Shown here: positions 8,742-17,858 of the stretch, in pieces | How the letters are laid out: every line of letters begins with the position of its first letter | How positions within the stretch are numbered: the stretch's first letter is position 1 | Assembly: GCA_963774555.1 (NCBI GenBank) | Contig: CAVZFL010000001.1 | Location: 1,240,001 to 1,304,000 of the forward strand | DNA length: 64,000 nt | DNA from: VRUE01 sp963774555 | GTDB lineage: Bacteria; Actinomycetota; Thermoleophilia; Solirubrobacterales; 70-9 | Direction of reading: 5' to 3' | Position numbers and translations under genes: made by a program | Notes under the pieces: model-generated | What the model was told of the DNA's origin: nothing | Databases searched by the model: none | What the model saw: the letters and a program-made list of their open reading frames with translations, nothing else

Positions 8742-9215
8742 ATGGCAAGCGTCGAGGTACATGGTGTCGAGGGAATGCAGGCGCTGCTCGGGCAGGGGAT
8801 CGGCCCGAGCGAGTGGCGCACCGTCACCCAGGCCGACATCGACACCTTTGCCGAGCTTTCCGGCGATGACCAGTGGATCCACGTCGACGTCGAGCGGGCC
8901 AAGGCCGAGAGCCCCTTCGGCACGACGATCGCCCACGGCAACCTCACCCTCTCCCTCGTCGACGGCTTCCGCAAGGAGCTGATCTCCTCAACTGGCTTCG
9001 CCCTCGGCGTCAACTACGGCTGGAACAAGATCCGCTTCCCGGCCCCCGTCCCGGTCGATGCCCGAGTCCGCGGCCGTGCCGAGGTCGTTTCGGTCGACGA
9101 GAAGGGCGGCGGCTGGTGGGAGGTAGTAACCCGCTTCACCCTTGAGGTCGAGGGCAACGAGAAGCCCTGCTTCGTCGGCGACAGCGTCACCCGCGTGATG
9201 GTGCCCGCGGGCTGA
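8742..9215 (+). CDS. MaoC-like (R)-specific enoyl-CoA hydratase/dehydratase
   Basis: A 157-residue hot-dog-fold protein. SEWRTVTQADIDTFAELSGD followed by DQWIHVDVERAKAESPFG and TTIAHGNLTLSLVDG is the hydratase 2 motif with catalytic Asp and His of MaoC/R-hydratases. It likely hydrates trans-2-enoyl-CoA or dehydrates 3-hydroxyacyl-CoA in fatty-acid metabolism. It stands alone between a lipoprotein and a convergent secreted-protein gene and ends at a palindromic terminator. The specific substrate is unknown. Confidence 0.85.
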   Translation: MASVEVHGVEGMQALLGQGIGPSEWRTVTQADIDTFAELSGDDQWIHVDVERAKAESPFGTTIAHGNLTLSLVDGFRKELISSTGFALGVNYGWNKIRFPAPVPVDARVRGRAEVVSVDEKGGGWWEVVTRFTLEVEGNEKPCFVGDSVTRVMVPAG

Positions 9216-9218
9216 CAG

Positions 9219-9238
9219 GCTTCTTCGCGCGAAGAAGC
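9219..9238. terminator. Bidirectional terminator-like palindrome
   Basis: A perfect 20-base palindrome whose half-site is GCTTCTTCGC. It lies in the 29 bases between the convergent stops of the MaoC gene and the secreted-protein gene. As RNA it folds to a strong hairpin from either strand, which fits a shared terminator. There is no clear T-run. Confidence 0.6.
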
Positions 9239-9244
9239 GATTGC

Positions 9245-11488
9245 TCACCCATTCGGATCACACAACCACTCCGTGTTCGGGGCGCTGCCATCGGGGCAGG
9301 CGACCGAAAGATTCCAGCTGACCGTGGAGAAACTACCGTCCTCGTTGGGAGTCTGACAAGTGTCACTCCCATGGAGCGGCGGACCCTCGACATAGCAGGG
9401 TCCCCGGGTGTCGGTGTGCGCCAGATCGAACGGCGGCCCGACGGGAACACCTGAGTAGGGTTCGCCGCCGCATTCGGGGGCGCCCGTCGAGCCATAGGTG
9501 CCTTCTGGGCCACCGAGGTAAAAGAAATTGCCCGGCTCACCTTCTTCGCCGCTGGAGACGTGCAACGTCAACCTGGAGGTACTGGGACCGGTCCCTTGAC
9601 CATCATCGCCGGTGCCTCCGCTTCCATTCCCGGTGAGAGTCTCGTCCCACGTTGATACCTGGTCAACACAACCGCCAAACTTCACCTTGTGAATTGTCCA
9701 GTGCCAACTGCCGGTGTAGCCCAGGTCAAAGTAGCTCCCAGGGCTACCGTAGCCTGGCGAGCCCAGGCCCTCGGGGGTATGTCCGTCGACATTCCAGTTC
9801 TCCGTTGCGTCTTCTTGGAAAATGTCAAAGTAGTTAAGGTAGCTAACATATTCAGGTCCTGGCCTTGATACGTGGTTTTCCCACGCTACGGTGCCTTGCC
9901 AATGAAGTAGTACCGCCCCGATCCACTCACACCAGATGTTCTCGTCGTATAGCGTGACGGGCCCGGCGTTGATGTCGGGAGCATCGGGGATCGTCAGGCT
10001 CATTTGCCCTTCGGCGGTGATGGGCACGCAGAGTTTGCCTGGAGGCGACTGTCCGGGGTCATAGGTGAGCTTGAGGCCCGAGGAGACGTCGACACCGGCG
10101 GTTGCCGCCAGATCTCCGAGGGCTGGGATATCCCAGCCGGCCTCAATGCCGATGCCGGGCCCGATTCGCGCTTGCAATTCGGCCTGAGATTCAACTGAGT
10201 GGGTGACGCCGGCGCTCTTGGTGAGCGTTTTGATGCCCGAGACATCACCGTCGTCGTATTGGATGCCGAGTGAGCCCTGCATGTTGGCTTCGGCGGAGAC
10301 CTGAATAGAGCCGCTGGCCGAGGCTGAGGCAGAGGCCTTGATCGGAACGTCGATTGTGACTGGGACCGGCACGGGGCCGACCTCAACCAGCACGGTCCAC
10401 TGAGGGTCCAAGAGCGTCACCTCCTCCAGTTCACAACTGGCAGCGGCTGAAACACCCGCCTGGGCGTGGGCCGAGAGATCGGCATCCACGGTCGCAGCGG
10501 CGTGGTCGATACCGGTGGGAACACCGAAGAACTTGTGCCATTGGAGATCGAGGTGAGGGACGAGAGATGCGTCCAGGCTGCCGCTGAGGTTCATTTCAGC
10601 CGAACCCTCGCAGCTCACGTGCTGGTCGAAGGGAACATTGGTGTCGCCGCCGCTGGCAGCGGACGCTCGGAGGGCCCTGGAGACCGTTCGCGCGTCGGCG
10701 TTCAAAGGCGTGGCGGAGCCAAGGTTCCCGAGGTCGGCGGCGATCGAGCCGTTGGGCACCGCTTCATAGAGAGAGGCAGGTTGAGTTTGCACGTGTGTCT
10801 GGCCTCCGGTAACGGTTGAACCCAGCACCTTGACCAGGAATCCGCTCGGCACGTTGGTCCCGGGCGGTGCGGTCAGGAAGTCGCCTGGAGATAGCGGACG
10901 TGCCCCGGCCAAGACAAGCGTGTTGTCTCCTGGGCTCGGCAGGCTCAGTACCTGATCGGGCGAGATCGAGGTGACCTGTGGCGGCTGAGGTGTCGTTTCA
11001 GGAGCCGGCGTCGAGCCGAGGTGAATTTCCGCGCCCGGTGTGTCTCCAGGATCAGAGAAGACGACACGGTGGGCTTTGCCTGCCCGGATCGTCTGCCTTC
11101 CGGCCCGCACGCGCACTCTCACCAGTGCGTCCGTCTGCGAGAGCGGTGCCACCCAGCTAAGCGCGAAGCCTCGAGCCTTCGCTACATGCAACTGACCCGA
11201 CGCCCGGCTGAGCCACTTGCCGTGGACTTGCTCCTCCAGCACGGCGCGCCACTGCTTGGGGGAAGAGGCGTGTTTGACGGTTCCATTCGAAAGCGTCCCG
11301 GAGACGTTCACTTGATGACCGGCGACGCCGAAGGTGGCGCTCAATTGCGGCCTTGCCGCCAAGGCATGGCTCGTACTGAGCAAGCAGACGATCGAGATGG
11401 CCCCGGCAATAGACGCAAAAAGGTTGCGGTGGAAATGGCCCTGCGCCAGCGAGGGCTTGCGACTCAAAGCTGAAGTCCCTCGGCCCAT
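9245..11488 (-). CDS. Large secreted beta-rich protein of unknown function
   Basis: A 747-residue exported protein. A basic N-terminus is followed by a hydrophobic core (FASIAGAISIVCLLSTSHAL) and a likely cleavage after ALAA. The body is rich in Gly, Ser, Thr and Val. It has a segment around residues 170-250 (DNTLVLAGARPLSPGDFLTA, later SLYEAVPNGSIAADLG) that I recall as recurring in secreted proteins of Thermoleophilia. Four or more cysteines near the end may form disulphides. No catalytic motif is recognised. The start is uncertain because no strong ribosome-binding site precedes the ATG at 11488. It ends against the MaoC gene. Confidence 0.7.
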   Translation of the reverse strand: MGRGTSALSRKPSLAQGHFHRNLFASIAGAISIVCLLSTSHALAARPQLSATFGVAGHQVNVSGTLSNGTVKHASSPKQWRAVLEEQVHGKWLSRASGQLHVAKARGFALSWVAPLSQTDALVRVRVRAGRQTIRAGKAHRVVFSDPGDTPGAEIHLGSTPAPETTPQPPQVTSISPDQVLSLPSPGDNTLVLAGARPLSPGDFLTAPPGTNVPSGFLVKVLGSTVTGGQTHVQTQPASLYEAVPNGSIAADLGNLGSATPLNADARTVSRALRASAASGGDTNVPFDQHVSCEGSAEMNLSGSLDASLVPHLDLQWHKFFGVPTGIDHAAATVDADLSAHAQAGVSAAASCELEEVTLLDPQWTVLVEVGPVPVPVTIDVPIKASASASASGSIQVSAEANMQGSLGIQYDDGDVSGIKTLTKSAGVTHSVESQAELQARIGPGIGIEAGWDIPALGDLAATAGVDVSSGLKLTYDPGQSPPGKLCVPITAEGQMSLTIPDAPDINAGPVTLYDENIWCEWIGAVLLHWQGTVAWENHVSRPGPEYVSYLNYFDIFQEDATENWNVDGHTPEGLGSPGYGSPGSYFDLGYTGSWHWTIHKVKFGGCVDQVSTWDETLTGNGSGGTGDDGQGTGPSTSRLTLHVSSGEEGEPGNFFYLGGPEGTYGSTGAPECGGEPYSGVPVGPPFDLAHTDTRGPCYVEGPPLHGSDTCQTPNEDGSFSTVSWNLSVACPDGSAPNTEWLCDPNG

Positions 11489-11610
11489 TCCGACTGGTTC
11501 ATCGAGTCTCCCTCTCGGTAATCTTCAGTTCGGCGTCTCCTCCACCGGGATAACCTCGGAGGCGCCATGGCTTATGGCGCCGGCCGGCTGGCCGACGCCC
11601 GCGGAAGGTT

Positions 11611-11970
11611 TCAGCCCCGCTTCGCGTAGTCCCCGATCTCGCCGAAATCGACCATCACGCAGGCCTCGGGGCCGGGGACTTCGGCGTCGTGGCCCGGTGG
11701 AATCGCGAACACGTCGCCGGCCTTGACCTCCGACTCGGTGCCGTCGTCCATGAAGATGCGCATGCTGCCGGAGAGGACGTAGCCGAAATGGGCCACCTGG
11801 CAGGAGTCGGTGCCGGCGATCGGCTTGACGTTCTCCGACCACTTCCAGCCCGGCTCGAAGGTGCCTTCGGCGACCGCGTGGCCGGCAAGCTGGACGACCT
11901 TCGCCTGGCCGTTGCCTTCGAACTGGCGGGTCTCGTCGGGTGAGTCGAAGTTCTTGACCTCAACTGCCAT
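11611..11970 (-). CDS. Small cupin-domain protein
   Basis: A 119-residue single-domain cupin. VKPIAGTDSCQVAHFGYVLS, then GSMRIFMDDGTESEVKAGD and FAIPPGHDAEVPG, follow the two cupin motifs. Metal ligands are incomplete compared with classical cupins, so a binding or regulatory role is as likely as an enzyme. I chose the ATG at 11970 because AAAGGAATCCC precedes it. The neighbours are a cupredoxin lipoprotein with an almost identical leader and an enoyl-CoA hydratase, all on the same strand. Confidence 0.78.
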   Translation of the reverse strand: MAVEVKNFDSPDETRQFEGNGQAKVVQLAGHAVAEGTFEPGWKWSENVKPIAGTDSCQVAHFGYVLSGSMRIFMDDGTESEVKAGDVFAIPPGHDAEVPGPEACVMVDFGEIGDYAKRG

Positions 11971-12030
11971 GGGATTCCTTTCGTCGTTGGTCTCCACGGC
12001 GACCGTACTCCGGCCACCGTCCAGAGGCAA

Positions 12031-12486
12031 CTATTTGACGGTCAGCGTGCCTTCCATGCCGGCTTCGCGGTGGCCGGGGACGGTGCAGAAGAAGGTGTAG
12101 GTGCCCGGTTTGAGGTTGACCGTGGTGGAGTCGCTGCCTTCGGCGATCAGTTCGGTCGCGCCCACTTCTTCGCCGCCGGCGCTTTCGATCGCAACGTCGT
12201 GGGTGAGGGCCTGGGGGTTGTTGAAGTCGATCGTCACCTTGCCCGCCTTGGCCGTGGCGCTGGTGGTCGTGTAGGCGAGTTCGCCGTTGGGGTCGGCTTC
12301 GAAGCTGACGGTCGAGCCGCCGCCGCTTGCGCCGCCGGGTTCTTTTTCGGCGCCAGTGGATTCGGTGCTGGATTCCCCGCCGCCGCTGGCAGCGGTGGTG
12401 GTCGAGCTGCTGTCGCTGCTGCTGCCGCAGGCGACGAGGGCGAGCGATGCGAGGGTCAGGGCGAGTAGCGCGGCGACCTTCTTCAT
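12031..12486 (-). CDS. Cupredoxin-like (plastocyanin/azurin) lipoprotein
   Basis: A 151-residue exported blue-copper-type protein. The signal MKKVAALLALTLASLALVAC gives a lipobox ending at Cys20. A Ser/Thr/Gly-rich linker follows to about residue 55, then the cupredoxin domain. ALTHDVAIE supplies the first copper histidine, and YTFFCTVPGHREAGMEGTL supplies Cys, His and Met in the order expected for a type 1 copper site. It probably carries electrons at the outer membrane face. AAAGGATTCCC precedes the ATG. Its redox partner is not evident nearby. Confidence 0.88.
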   Translation of the reverse strand: MKKVAALLALTLASLALVACGSSSDSSSTTTAASGGGESSTESTGAEKEPGGASGGGSTVSFEADPNGELAYTTTSATAKAGKVTIDFNNPQALTHDVAIESAGGEEVGATELIAEGSDSTTVNLKPGTYTFFCTVPGHREAGMEGTLTVK

Positions 12487-12559
12487 GGCTGGGAATCCTT
12501 TCCTCGGGTCAGAATGCTCAGCAGACTGTAACTGCATACGGCGGATCGGCGAGCCCGGT

Positions 12560-13369
12560 TCAGCGGCCCTTGAACTCGGGAGTGCCGCCGTCGAAGAAGG
12601 CCTCGACCCCGTTGCGCAGATCCTCCGTCGCCATGCTGTCGGCGATCCCATGGCGCTCCAGCTGCAGGTGCTCGGTGAGCGTGTGCTCGATGCTGCCGCC
12701 GACGAGGATCTTCGCCATGCGCACGTAGTGCGGCGCTTTGGCGGCCAGCTTCTCGGCCTTTGCCTGCGCTGCGGCCATCAACTCGTCAGCGGGCACGACC
12801 TCCGACACCAGGCCCTCGGCGAGCGCCTCCTGCGGCTTCATGTTGGGGTCTTCGAGCAGCAGCTCCAGCGCCCGGCTGGGGCCGACCACGCGGGGCAGGA
12901 AGTAGGTCATGCCGCCGTCGGGCGAGGCGCCGATCCGACCGTAGGCGGGAGCGAAGAAGGCCGCCTCGGAGGCGACCCGGATGTCGCAGGCGAGCGCCAG
13001 CGAGAAGCCGGCCCCGGCCGCCGGGCCGTTGACGGCGGCGATCACCGGGTAAGGGATCCGCCGCAGATCGACGATCGCGGCGTGCAGCGCCTCGGCGCCG
13101 CGCCGCACTTCGGAGGGCAGGTCGATCTCCTCGTCGGATACGCCCTTCTGGAACCAGGTGACGTCGCCGCCGGCGCAGAAGGCCTTGCCGGAGCCGGTGA
13201 CAATCAGTGCCCGCAGCGGTGCCCGGTCTGCCAGCCAGGCGAAGGCGACGGTCAGCTCGCCGATCATCTCCGGGCTCATCGCGTTGAAGGCGTCGGGGCG
13301 GTCGAGGGTGAGGGTGCCGATCTCACCGTCGATCTCGATCTTCAGGGTGTTCAGCTCGGGGGGATTCAT
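12560..13369 (-). CDS. Enoyl-CoA hydratase/isomerase family protein
   Basis: A 269-residue crotonase-superfamily protein. GTLTLDRPDAFNAMSPEMI opens the fold, SGKAFCAGGDVTWFQ is the first oxyanion-hole loop, and AAVNGPAAGAGFSLALACDI is the second. GRIGASPDGGMTYFLPRVVG carries the region where catalytic glutamates sit; here a Ser-Pro-Asp is found, so hydratase chemistry is not certain. It likely acts on acyl-CoA in fatty-acid or aromatic degradation. It is transcribed divergently from uvrC, with only 27 bases between the two start codons. Confidence 0.85.
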   Translation of the reverse strand: MNPPELNTLKIEIDGEIGTLTLDRPDAFNAMSPEMIGELTVAFAWLADRAPLRALIVTGSGKAFCAGGDVTWFQKGVSDEEIDLPSEVRRGAEALHAAIVDLRRIPYPVIAAVNGPAAGAGFSLALACDIRVASEAAFFAPAYGRIGASPDGGMTYFLPRVVGPSRALELLLEDPNMKPQEALAEGLVSEVVPADELMAAAQAKAEKLAAKAPHYVRMAKILVGGSIEHTLTEHLQLERHGIADSMATEDLRNGVEAFFDGGTPEFKGR

Positions 13370-13396
13370 GTGGGCGGCAGCCTACCCTGTGTGCAG

Positions 13397-15238
13397 ATGA
13401 ACGAGAGGATTCGAGAGCTGCCAGACGCACCCGGCGTCTACCTCTTCCACGGCCGCGACGAGGAGATCCTCTACGTCGGCAAGGCGCGCTCGATCCGCAA
13501 GCGCGTCGCCTCGCACTTCTCGGCCCGCGGCGAGGCGCGCATGACCTCTCGGGTCGAGCGGATCGAGTTCCTCGTCACCTCCAACGAGGCCGAGGCGCTG
13601 CTCGCCGAGCAGAGCTTCATCAAGCGCCACCGGCCGCGCTTCAACATCCGCCTGCGCGACGACAAGTCCTACCCCTACGTCTGCGTCAGCCTCGACGAGG
13701 AGTACCCGCGGGTCTACTTCACCCGTGAAAAGCACCGGGCCAACCGCGCCTATTTCGGCCCCTTCTCCAGCGCCAAGCGTGTGCGGGAGACGCTCGACCT
13801 GCTCGGCAAGCTCTTCCAGTTCCGCACCTGCGAGGGGGCGGAGCCCGGGCGGCGCTCGGGCAGCCCCTGCCTCGACTACTTCATCAAGCGCTGCGGGGCG
13901 CCCTGCGTCGGCTACATCAGCCGGGAGGAGTACCGCCACAACATCGACGCGATCGTCGACTTCCTCTCCGGGCGCTACCGGCAGGTCGAGGCCGACGAGC
14001 AGGCGAAGATGGAGCAGGCGGCCGCGGCGCGCGAGTTCGAGCGCGCCGCTCTGCACCGTGACCGGCTGAAGGCGATCCAGTCGCTGTTCGAGCGCCAGCG
14101 GGTCGCCGGCGGCTCGGTCGGCACCGCCGACCTGATCGGCGTCGCCGCCGAGGGGCAGGACGCCAACGCCCAGGTTTTCCAGGTGCGCGACGGCATCCTC
14201 GCCGAGCGCCAGAGCTTCTACCTCGACAACCAGGCCGAACGCGACCTGGCCGAGGTCGCCGAGGAGTTCGTCGGCCAGTACTACTCGGCCTCTCCGGCGG
14301 TGCCGCGCACGATCGTCGTCGGCTCGTACCTGCGCGACCGCGTCGATGTGCTCGAAGCGGCGCTGAGCGAGCGGCGCGGCAGCGCGGTCGAGGTTCGGGC
14401 GGCCGAGCGCGGCGACAAGCGGCGCCTGCGCGAGCTGGCCGAGCGCAACGCCCGCCTCGCCCTCGACCAGGACCGGCTGCGGCGCGAGCACCGCCGCCAG
14501 CGCCGGGTCGAGTTGCTGGCCGACCTGCGCGAGGCGCTCGGGATGCAGGAGCTGCCGGTGCGGATCGAGGGCTTCGACATCTCCAACCTCGGCGGCGAGC
14601 ACACCGTCGCCTCGATGGTCGTGTTCGAGGGGGGTGCGACAAAGAAGGCCGACTACCGGCGGTTCCGTGTGCGTGGCGAGCGGCCGCTCGGCCCAGATGA
14701 CTTCGCTTCGATGGAAGAGGTCTTGGGACGACGGATGAACCGCTATCTGGAGCAGGCCGACCTCTCGCCCCACGACGGCAAACGCGACGCCAGCTTCGCC
14801 TCGCTGCCCTCGCTGATCGTGATCGACGGCGGCAAGGGGCAGCTCTCGGCGGCGATGCGCTCGCTGAAGCCGTTCGTGGAGCGCGGCGTCACCGTGGTCG
14901 GCCTCGCCAAGCGCGAGGAGGAGGTCTACCTTCCCGACCGGGCGGAGCCGATCGACCTCCCGGCAGATTCCGAAGCCTCGAAGCTCCTGCAGCGGGTGCG
15001 CGACGAGGCCCACCGTTTCGCGATCGAGCACCACCGCGGCCGTCGCGACCGCGCGATGACCGGTTCGGTGCTCGATGAGCTGAAGGGGATCGGGCCGGTG
15101 CGCAAGCGGGCGCTGCTCCAGCATTTCGGCTCTCCAGAGCGCTTTGTTGCCGCTACCCGCGAGGAACTGGAAATGGTGCCCGGCGTGCCTGGCAAGGTAG
15201 CCCGTGAGATCCACGAGCAACTCAACAGGACGGGTTGA
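13397..15238 (+). CDS. uvrC: UvrABC excinuclease subunit C
   Basis: A 613-residue nucleotide-excision-repair nuclease that makes both incisions around bulky lesions. The N-terminal GIY-YIG domain (LPDAPGVYLFHGRDEEILYV, GKARSIRKR) cuts on the 3' side. A UVR motif near residue 200 (AAAREFERAALHRDRLKAIQ) binds UvrB. The RNase H-like domain has EGFDISNLGGEHTVASMVVF and VIDGGKGQLSAA and cuts on the 5' side. Helix-hairpin-helix motifs end the protein (LKGIGPVRKRALL). I use the ATG at 13397; a GTG two codons upstream is also in frame. It overlaps rapZ by one base. Confidence 0.95.
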   Translation: MNERIRELPDAPGVYLFHGRDEEILYVGKARSIRKRVASHFSARGEARMTSRVERIEFLVTSNEAEALLAEQSFIKRHRPRFNIRLRDDKSYPYVCVSLDEEYPRVYFTREKHRANRAYFGPFSSAKRVRETLDLLGKLFQFRTCEGAEPGRRSGSPCLDYFIKRCGAPCVGYISREEYRHNIDAIVDFLSGRYRQVEADEQAKMEQAAAAREFERAALHRDRLKAIQSLFERQRVAGGSVGTADLIGVAAEGQDANAQVFQVRDGILAERQSFYLDNQAERDLAEVAEEFVGQYYSASPAVPRTIVVGSYLRDRVDVLEAALSERRGSAVEVRAAERGDKRRLRELAERNARLALDQDRLRREHRRQRRVELLADLREALGMQELPVRIEGFDISNLGGEHTVASMVVFEGGATKKADYRRFRVRGERPLGPDDFASMEEVLGRRMNRYLEQADLSPHDGKRDASFASLPSLIVIDGGKGQLSAAMRSLKPFVERGVTVVGLAKREEEVYLPDRAEPIDLPADSEASKLLQRVRDEAHRFAIEHHRGRRDRAMTGSVLDELKGIGPVRKRALLQHFGSPERFVAATREELEMVPGVPGKVAREIHEQLNRTG

Positions 15239-16110
15239 TGTCGAGCGAGGTCGAGCTGGTCGTGATCACCGGTCACTCCGGGGCGGGCAAGTCGGAGGCG
15301 ATCGCGGCCTTCGAGGACGGCGGCTACTTCTGCGTCGACAACCTGCCGCCGCGGATGATCGGCAGCCTCGGCGAGCTCTTCCGCCACGAGGGCAGTGGGG
15401 TCGAGTGCGCGGCGGTCGTCTCCGACGTGCGCGGCGGCGACTACTTCGACGACCTGCTGCACGTGCTCGACGAGCTCGAGGCCGAGGGCCTCAAACCGAC
15501 CGTCCTCTTTCTCGAGGCCGACGAGGAGACCCTGGTCGATCGCTACAAGGAGACCCGCCGCCGCCACCCGCTGGCGCCGGAAGGGCGGATCGTCGACGGC
15601 ATCCGCGCCGAGCGCGAGCTGCTGGCGCCGCTGCGCGAGCGCGCCGACGTGGTGATGGACACCAGCAACCTGACCGGAGGCACCCTGCGGCGGCGCATTG
15701 CCGAGGACATGCTGGGCCACCACGAGACCGGCAAGATGGCACTGACCCTGCTCACTTTCGGCTTCAAGAACGGACCGCCCCACGATGCCGACCTCACCCT
15801 CGACGTCCGCTTTCTGCCCAACCCGCACTACGTCGACGACCTGCGGCCGCTGACCGGGCTCGACGCGCGTGTGCGCGAGTTCGTCGAGTCCGGCACCCAG
15901 GCGGGCGAGTTCTACGGCCGCCTGCTGCCGCTGCTCGAGTTCCTCGTCCCGGCCTACGTCAACGAGGGCAAGAGCCACCTGACGATCGCGGTCGGCTGCA
16001 CCGGGGGCCGCCACCGATCGATCACCGTTGCCGACCGCATCTGCCGCGAGCTCGAAGGCCGCGAGGACGTCGTCGTGCATCTGAAGCACCGCGACACCGA
16101 GGTTGAGTAG
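15238..16110 (+). CDS. rapZ: RNase adapter / nucleotide-binding protein RapZ (YvcJ)
   Basis: A 290-residue P-loop protein of the RapZ/YvcJ family. GHSGAGKSEAIAAFEDGGYF is the Walker A and the following family signature, CVDNLPPRMIG comes next, and GCTGGRHRSITVADRIC marks the C-terminal domain. In E. coli RapZ controls glmZ turnover and amino-sugar synthesis; in Gram-positives it is a GTP/ATP-binding regulator of less certain role. TGATG joins it to uvrC, the usual neighbour. The genes normally next in line, yvcK and whiA, are absent here and an ABC exporter follows. Confidence 0.93.
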   Translation: MSSEVELVVITGHSGAGKSEAIAAFEDGGYFCVDNLPPRMIGSLGELFRHEGSGVECAAVVSDVRGGDYFDDLLHVLDELEAEGLKPTVLFLEADEETLVDRYKETRRRHPLAPEGRIVDGIRAERELLAPLRERADVVMDTSNLTGGTLRRRIAEDMLGHHETGKMALTLLTFGFKNGPPHDADLTLDVRFLPNPHYVDDLRPLTGLDARVREFVESGTQAGEFYGRLLPLLEFLVPAYVNEGKSHLTIAVGCTGGRHRSITVADRICRELEGREDVVVHLKHRDTEVE

Positions 16111-16136
16111 CGCCCCTCCATAGAATCGCCCCGGCC

Positions 16137-16994
16137 TTGGCCGATCCCGTCATCTCCATACGTGGGCTGCACAAGAGCTATGGCGATTTCGAGGCTGTGC
16201 GGGGGATCGATCTCGAGGTGCACGCGGGTGAGGTCTTTGCCTTCCTTGGGCCCAACGGGGCGGGGAAGACGACTACGGTGGAGATCCTCGAGGGGTATCG
16301 GAAGCGCAGTGGGGGAGAGGTCACGGTGCTGGGAGAGGACCCGCAGCGCGGCGACCGCGCCTGGCGCGAGCGGATCGGCATCGTCCTGCAGAGCTGCCGG
16401 CTCGATCCGTATCTGACCGTGCGCGAGTCACTCGGCCTCTACGCCGGCTACTACAGTGCGCCGCGGCCGGTCGACGAGGTGGTCGAGCTGGTCGGCCTCG
16501 GCGGCAAGGCCGATGCCCGCACCGGCGGCCTCTCCGGCGGCCAGCAGCGCCGCCTCGACGTCGGCATGGCGCTGGTCGGCGACCCGGAGCTGCTCTTCCT
16601 CGACGAGCCGACCACCGGCTTCGACCCCTCGGCCCGGCGCCAGGCTTGGGAGACGATCGCGGGCCTGCGCGACCTCGGCAAGACCGTCTTCCTCACCACC
16701 CATTACATGGACGAGGCGCAGCGGCTGGCCGACCGGGTGACGATCATCTCGCGCGGCCGGGTGGTCGCCGGCGGCACGCCGGAGGACCTCGGCGACCGCG
16801 AGAGCCTGCCGACCACGATCAGCTACCGCCTCGGCGGCGAGGAGGTCTTGCTGAAGACGCAGACCCCGGTCGCCGACCTGCACGAGCTGACCGGGCGTGC
16901 GGTCGAGCAGGGACTGGAGCTGGAGGGTCTGGAAGTGACGCGGCCCAACCTCGAGGACGTCTACCTCTCGCTCACCAAGGAGGGCACCGAGTGA
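16137..16994 (+). CDS. ABC-2 type exporter, ATP-binding protein
   Basis: A 285-residue ATPase of a drug/antibiotic-type exporter. GPNGAGKTTTVEILEGYRKR is the Walker A, GGLSGGQQRRLDVGMALVGD the signature, LLFLDEPTTGFD the Walker B, and TTHYMDEAQRLADRV the switch histidine. The C-terminal extension (YRLGGEEVLLKTQTP) is typical of the DrrA/NodI group. It starts at TTG 27 bases after rapZ and overlaps the permease by 4 bases (GTGA). The cargo is unknown. Confidence 0.9.
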   Translation: MADPVISIRGLHKSYGDFEAVRGIDLEVHAGEVFAFLGPNGAGKTTTVEILEGYRKRSGGEVTVLGEDPQRGDRAWRERIGIVLQSCRLDPYLTVRESLGLYAGYYSAPRPVDEVVELVGLGGKADARTGGLSGGQQRRLDVGMALVGDPELLFLDEPTTGFDPSARRQAWETIAGLRDLGKTVFLTTHYMDEAQRLADRVTIISRGRVVAGGTPEDLGDRESLPTTISYRLGGEEVLLKTQTPVADLHELTGRAVEQGLELEGLEVTRPNLEDVYLSLTKEGTE

Positions 16995-17764
16995 GCGGGT
17001 TGGCGCTCTTCGCCCACCAGTTCCGCTACGACCAGAAGGTCTTCTGGCGCAACCCGGCCTCGGTCTTCTTCACCGTCGCCTTCCCGCTGATCCTGCTCTT
17101 GATCTTCGCCACCGTGTTCGGCGGCCAGACCGTCGACGTGCGCGGCGGGATCAAGACGACCGCCTACTACGTGCCGGCGATCATCACCCTCTCGGTGATC
17201 TCGGCGACGATGCAGTCGCTGGCGATGTCGCTGGTGATCGCCCGCGAGGACGGGCGGCTGAAGCGCGGTCGCGGCACGCCGATGCCGGCCTGGGTCTTCA
17301 TCGCCGGGCGGATTGGCAACTCGGCCGTTGTCGCGCTCCTGATGCTGGCCCTGATCGCCGCGATCGGCCGCCTGCTCTACAGCGTGCCGATCCCCTGGGG
17401 CCAGCTGCCCCAGATCGTCGTCACCCTCCTGATCGGCGCCGCCGCCTTCTGCTGCCTCGGCATCGCCCTCACCGCGGCGATTCCCTCCCAGGACGCCGCC
17501 GCGCCGATCGTCAACGCATTGCTGCTGCCGCTCTACTTCCTCTCCGGCGTCTTCATCCCCGACGACCAGCTGCCCAACGGCGTCATCCACTTCGCCGACG
17601 CCTTCCCGATCCGCCACTTCTTCGAGGCCTTCTTCGACGTCTACGACCCCGGCACGGGGGGTGCCGGCCTGCAGTGGGGCAACCTCGCCGTAGTAGCGAT
17701 CTGGGGCGTAGCCGGCCTCCTCCTCGCCATCCGCTTCTTCCGCTGGACCCCGCGCGGCGGCTAA
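16991..17764 (+). CDS. ABC-2 type exporter, permease
   Basis: A 257-residue membrane protein forming the exporter with the preceding ATPase. It has about six hydrophobic helices, among them SVFFTVAFPLILLLIFATVF, YYVPAIITLSVISATMQSLA, VVALLMLALIAAIGRLLY and a late LLLPLYFLSGVFIP, the hallmark of the ABC-2 family. The GTG start is coupled to the ATPase stop. Loss of this pair would not be expected to affect the flanking uvrC-rapZ or glycolytic genes. The substrate is not predictable. Confidence 0.88.
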   Translation: MSGLALFAHQFRYDQKVFWRNPASVFFTVAFPLILLLIFATVFGGQTVDVRGGIKTTAYYVPAIITLSVISATMQSLAMSLVIAREDGRLKRGRGTPMPAWVFIAGRIGNSAVVALLMLALIAAIGRLLYSVPIPWGQLPQIVVTLLIGAAAFCCLGIALTAAIPSQDAAAPIVNALLLPLYFLSGVFIPDDQLPNGVIHFADAFPIRHFFEAFFDVYDPGTGGAGLQWGNLAVVAIWGVAGLLLAIRFFRWTPRGG

Positions 17765-17858
17765 AACGCCGCCGACGGGACGAAAACACCCGTATAGGGC
17801 GGGAAATCGGCCCATCGGCGGGCATGGTGGCGGGTCGCCCCTATAGCCTGCCGGGCCG

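Noticed and set aside
12287..13390. N-terminal 370-codon extension of uvrC
   Set aside because: The segment is antisense to the cupredoxin and enoyl-CoA hydratase genes and has no UvrC similarity; the GIY-YIG domain starts right after the ATG at 13397.
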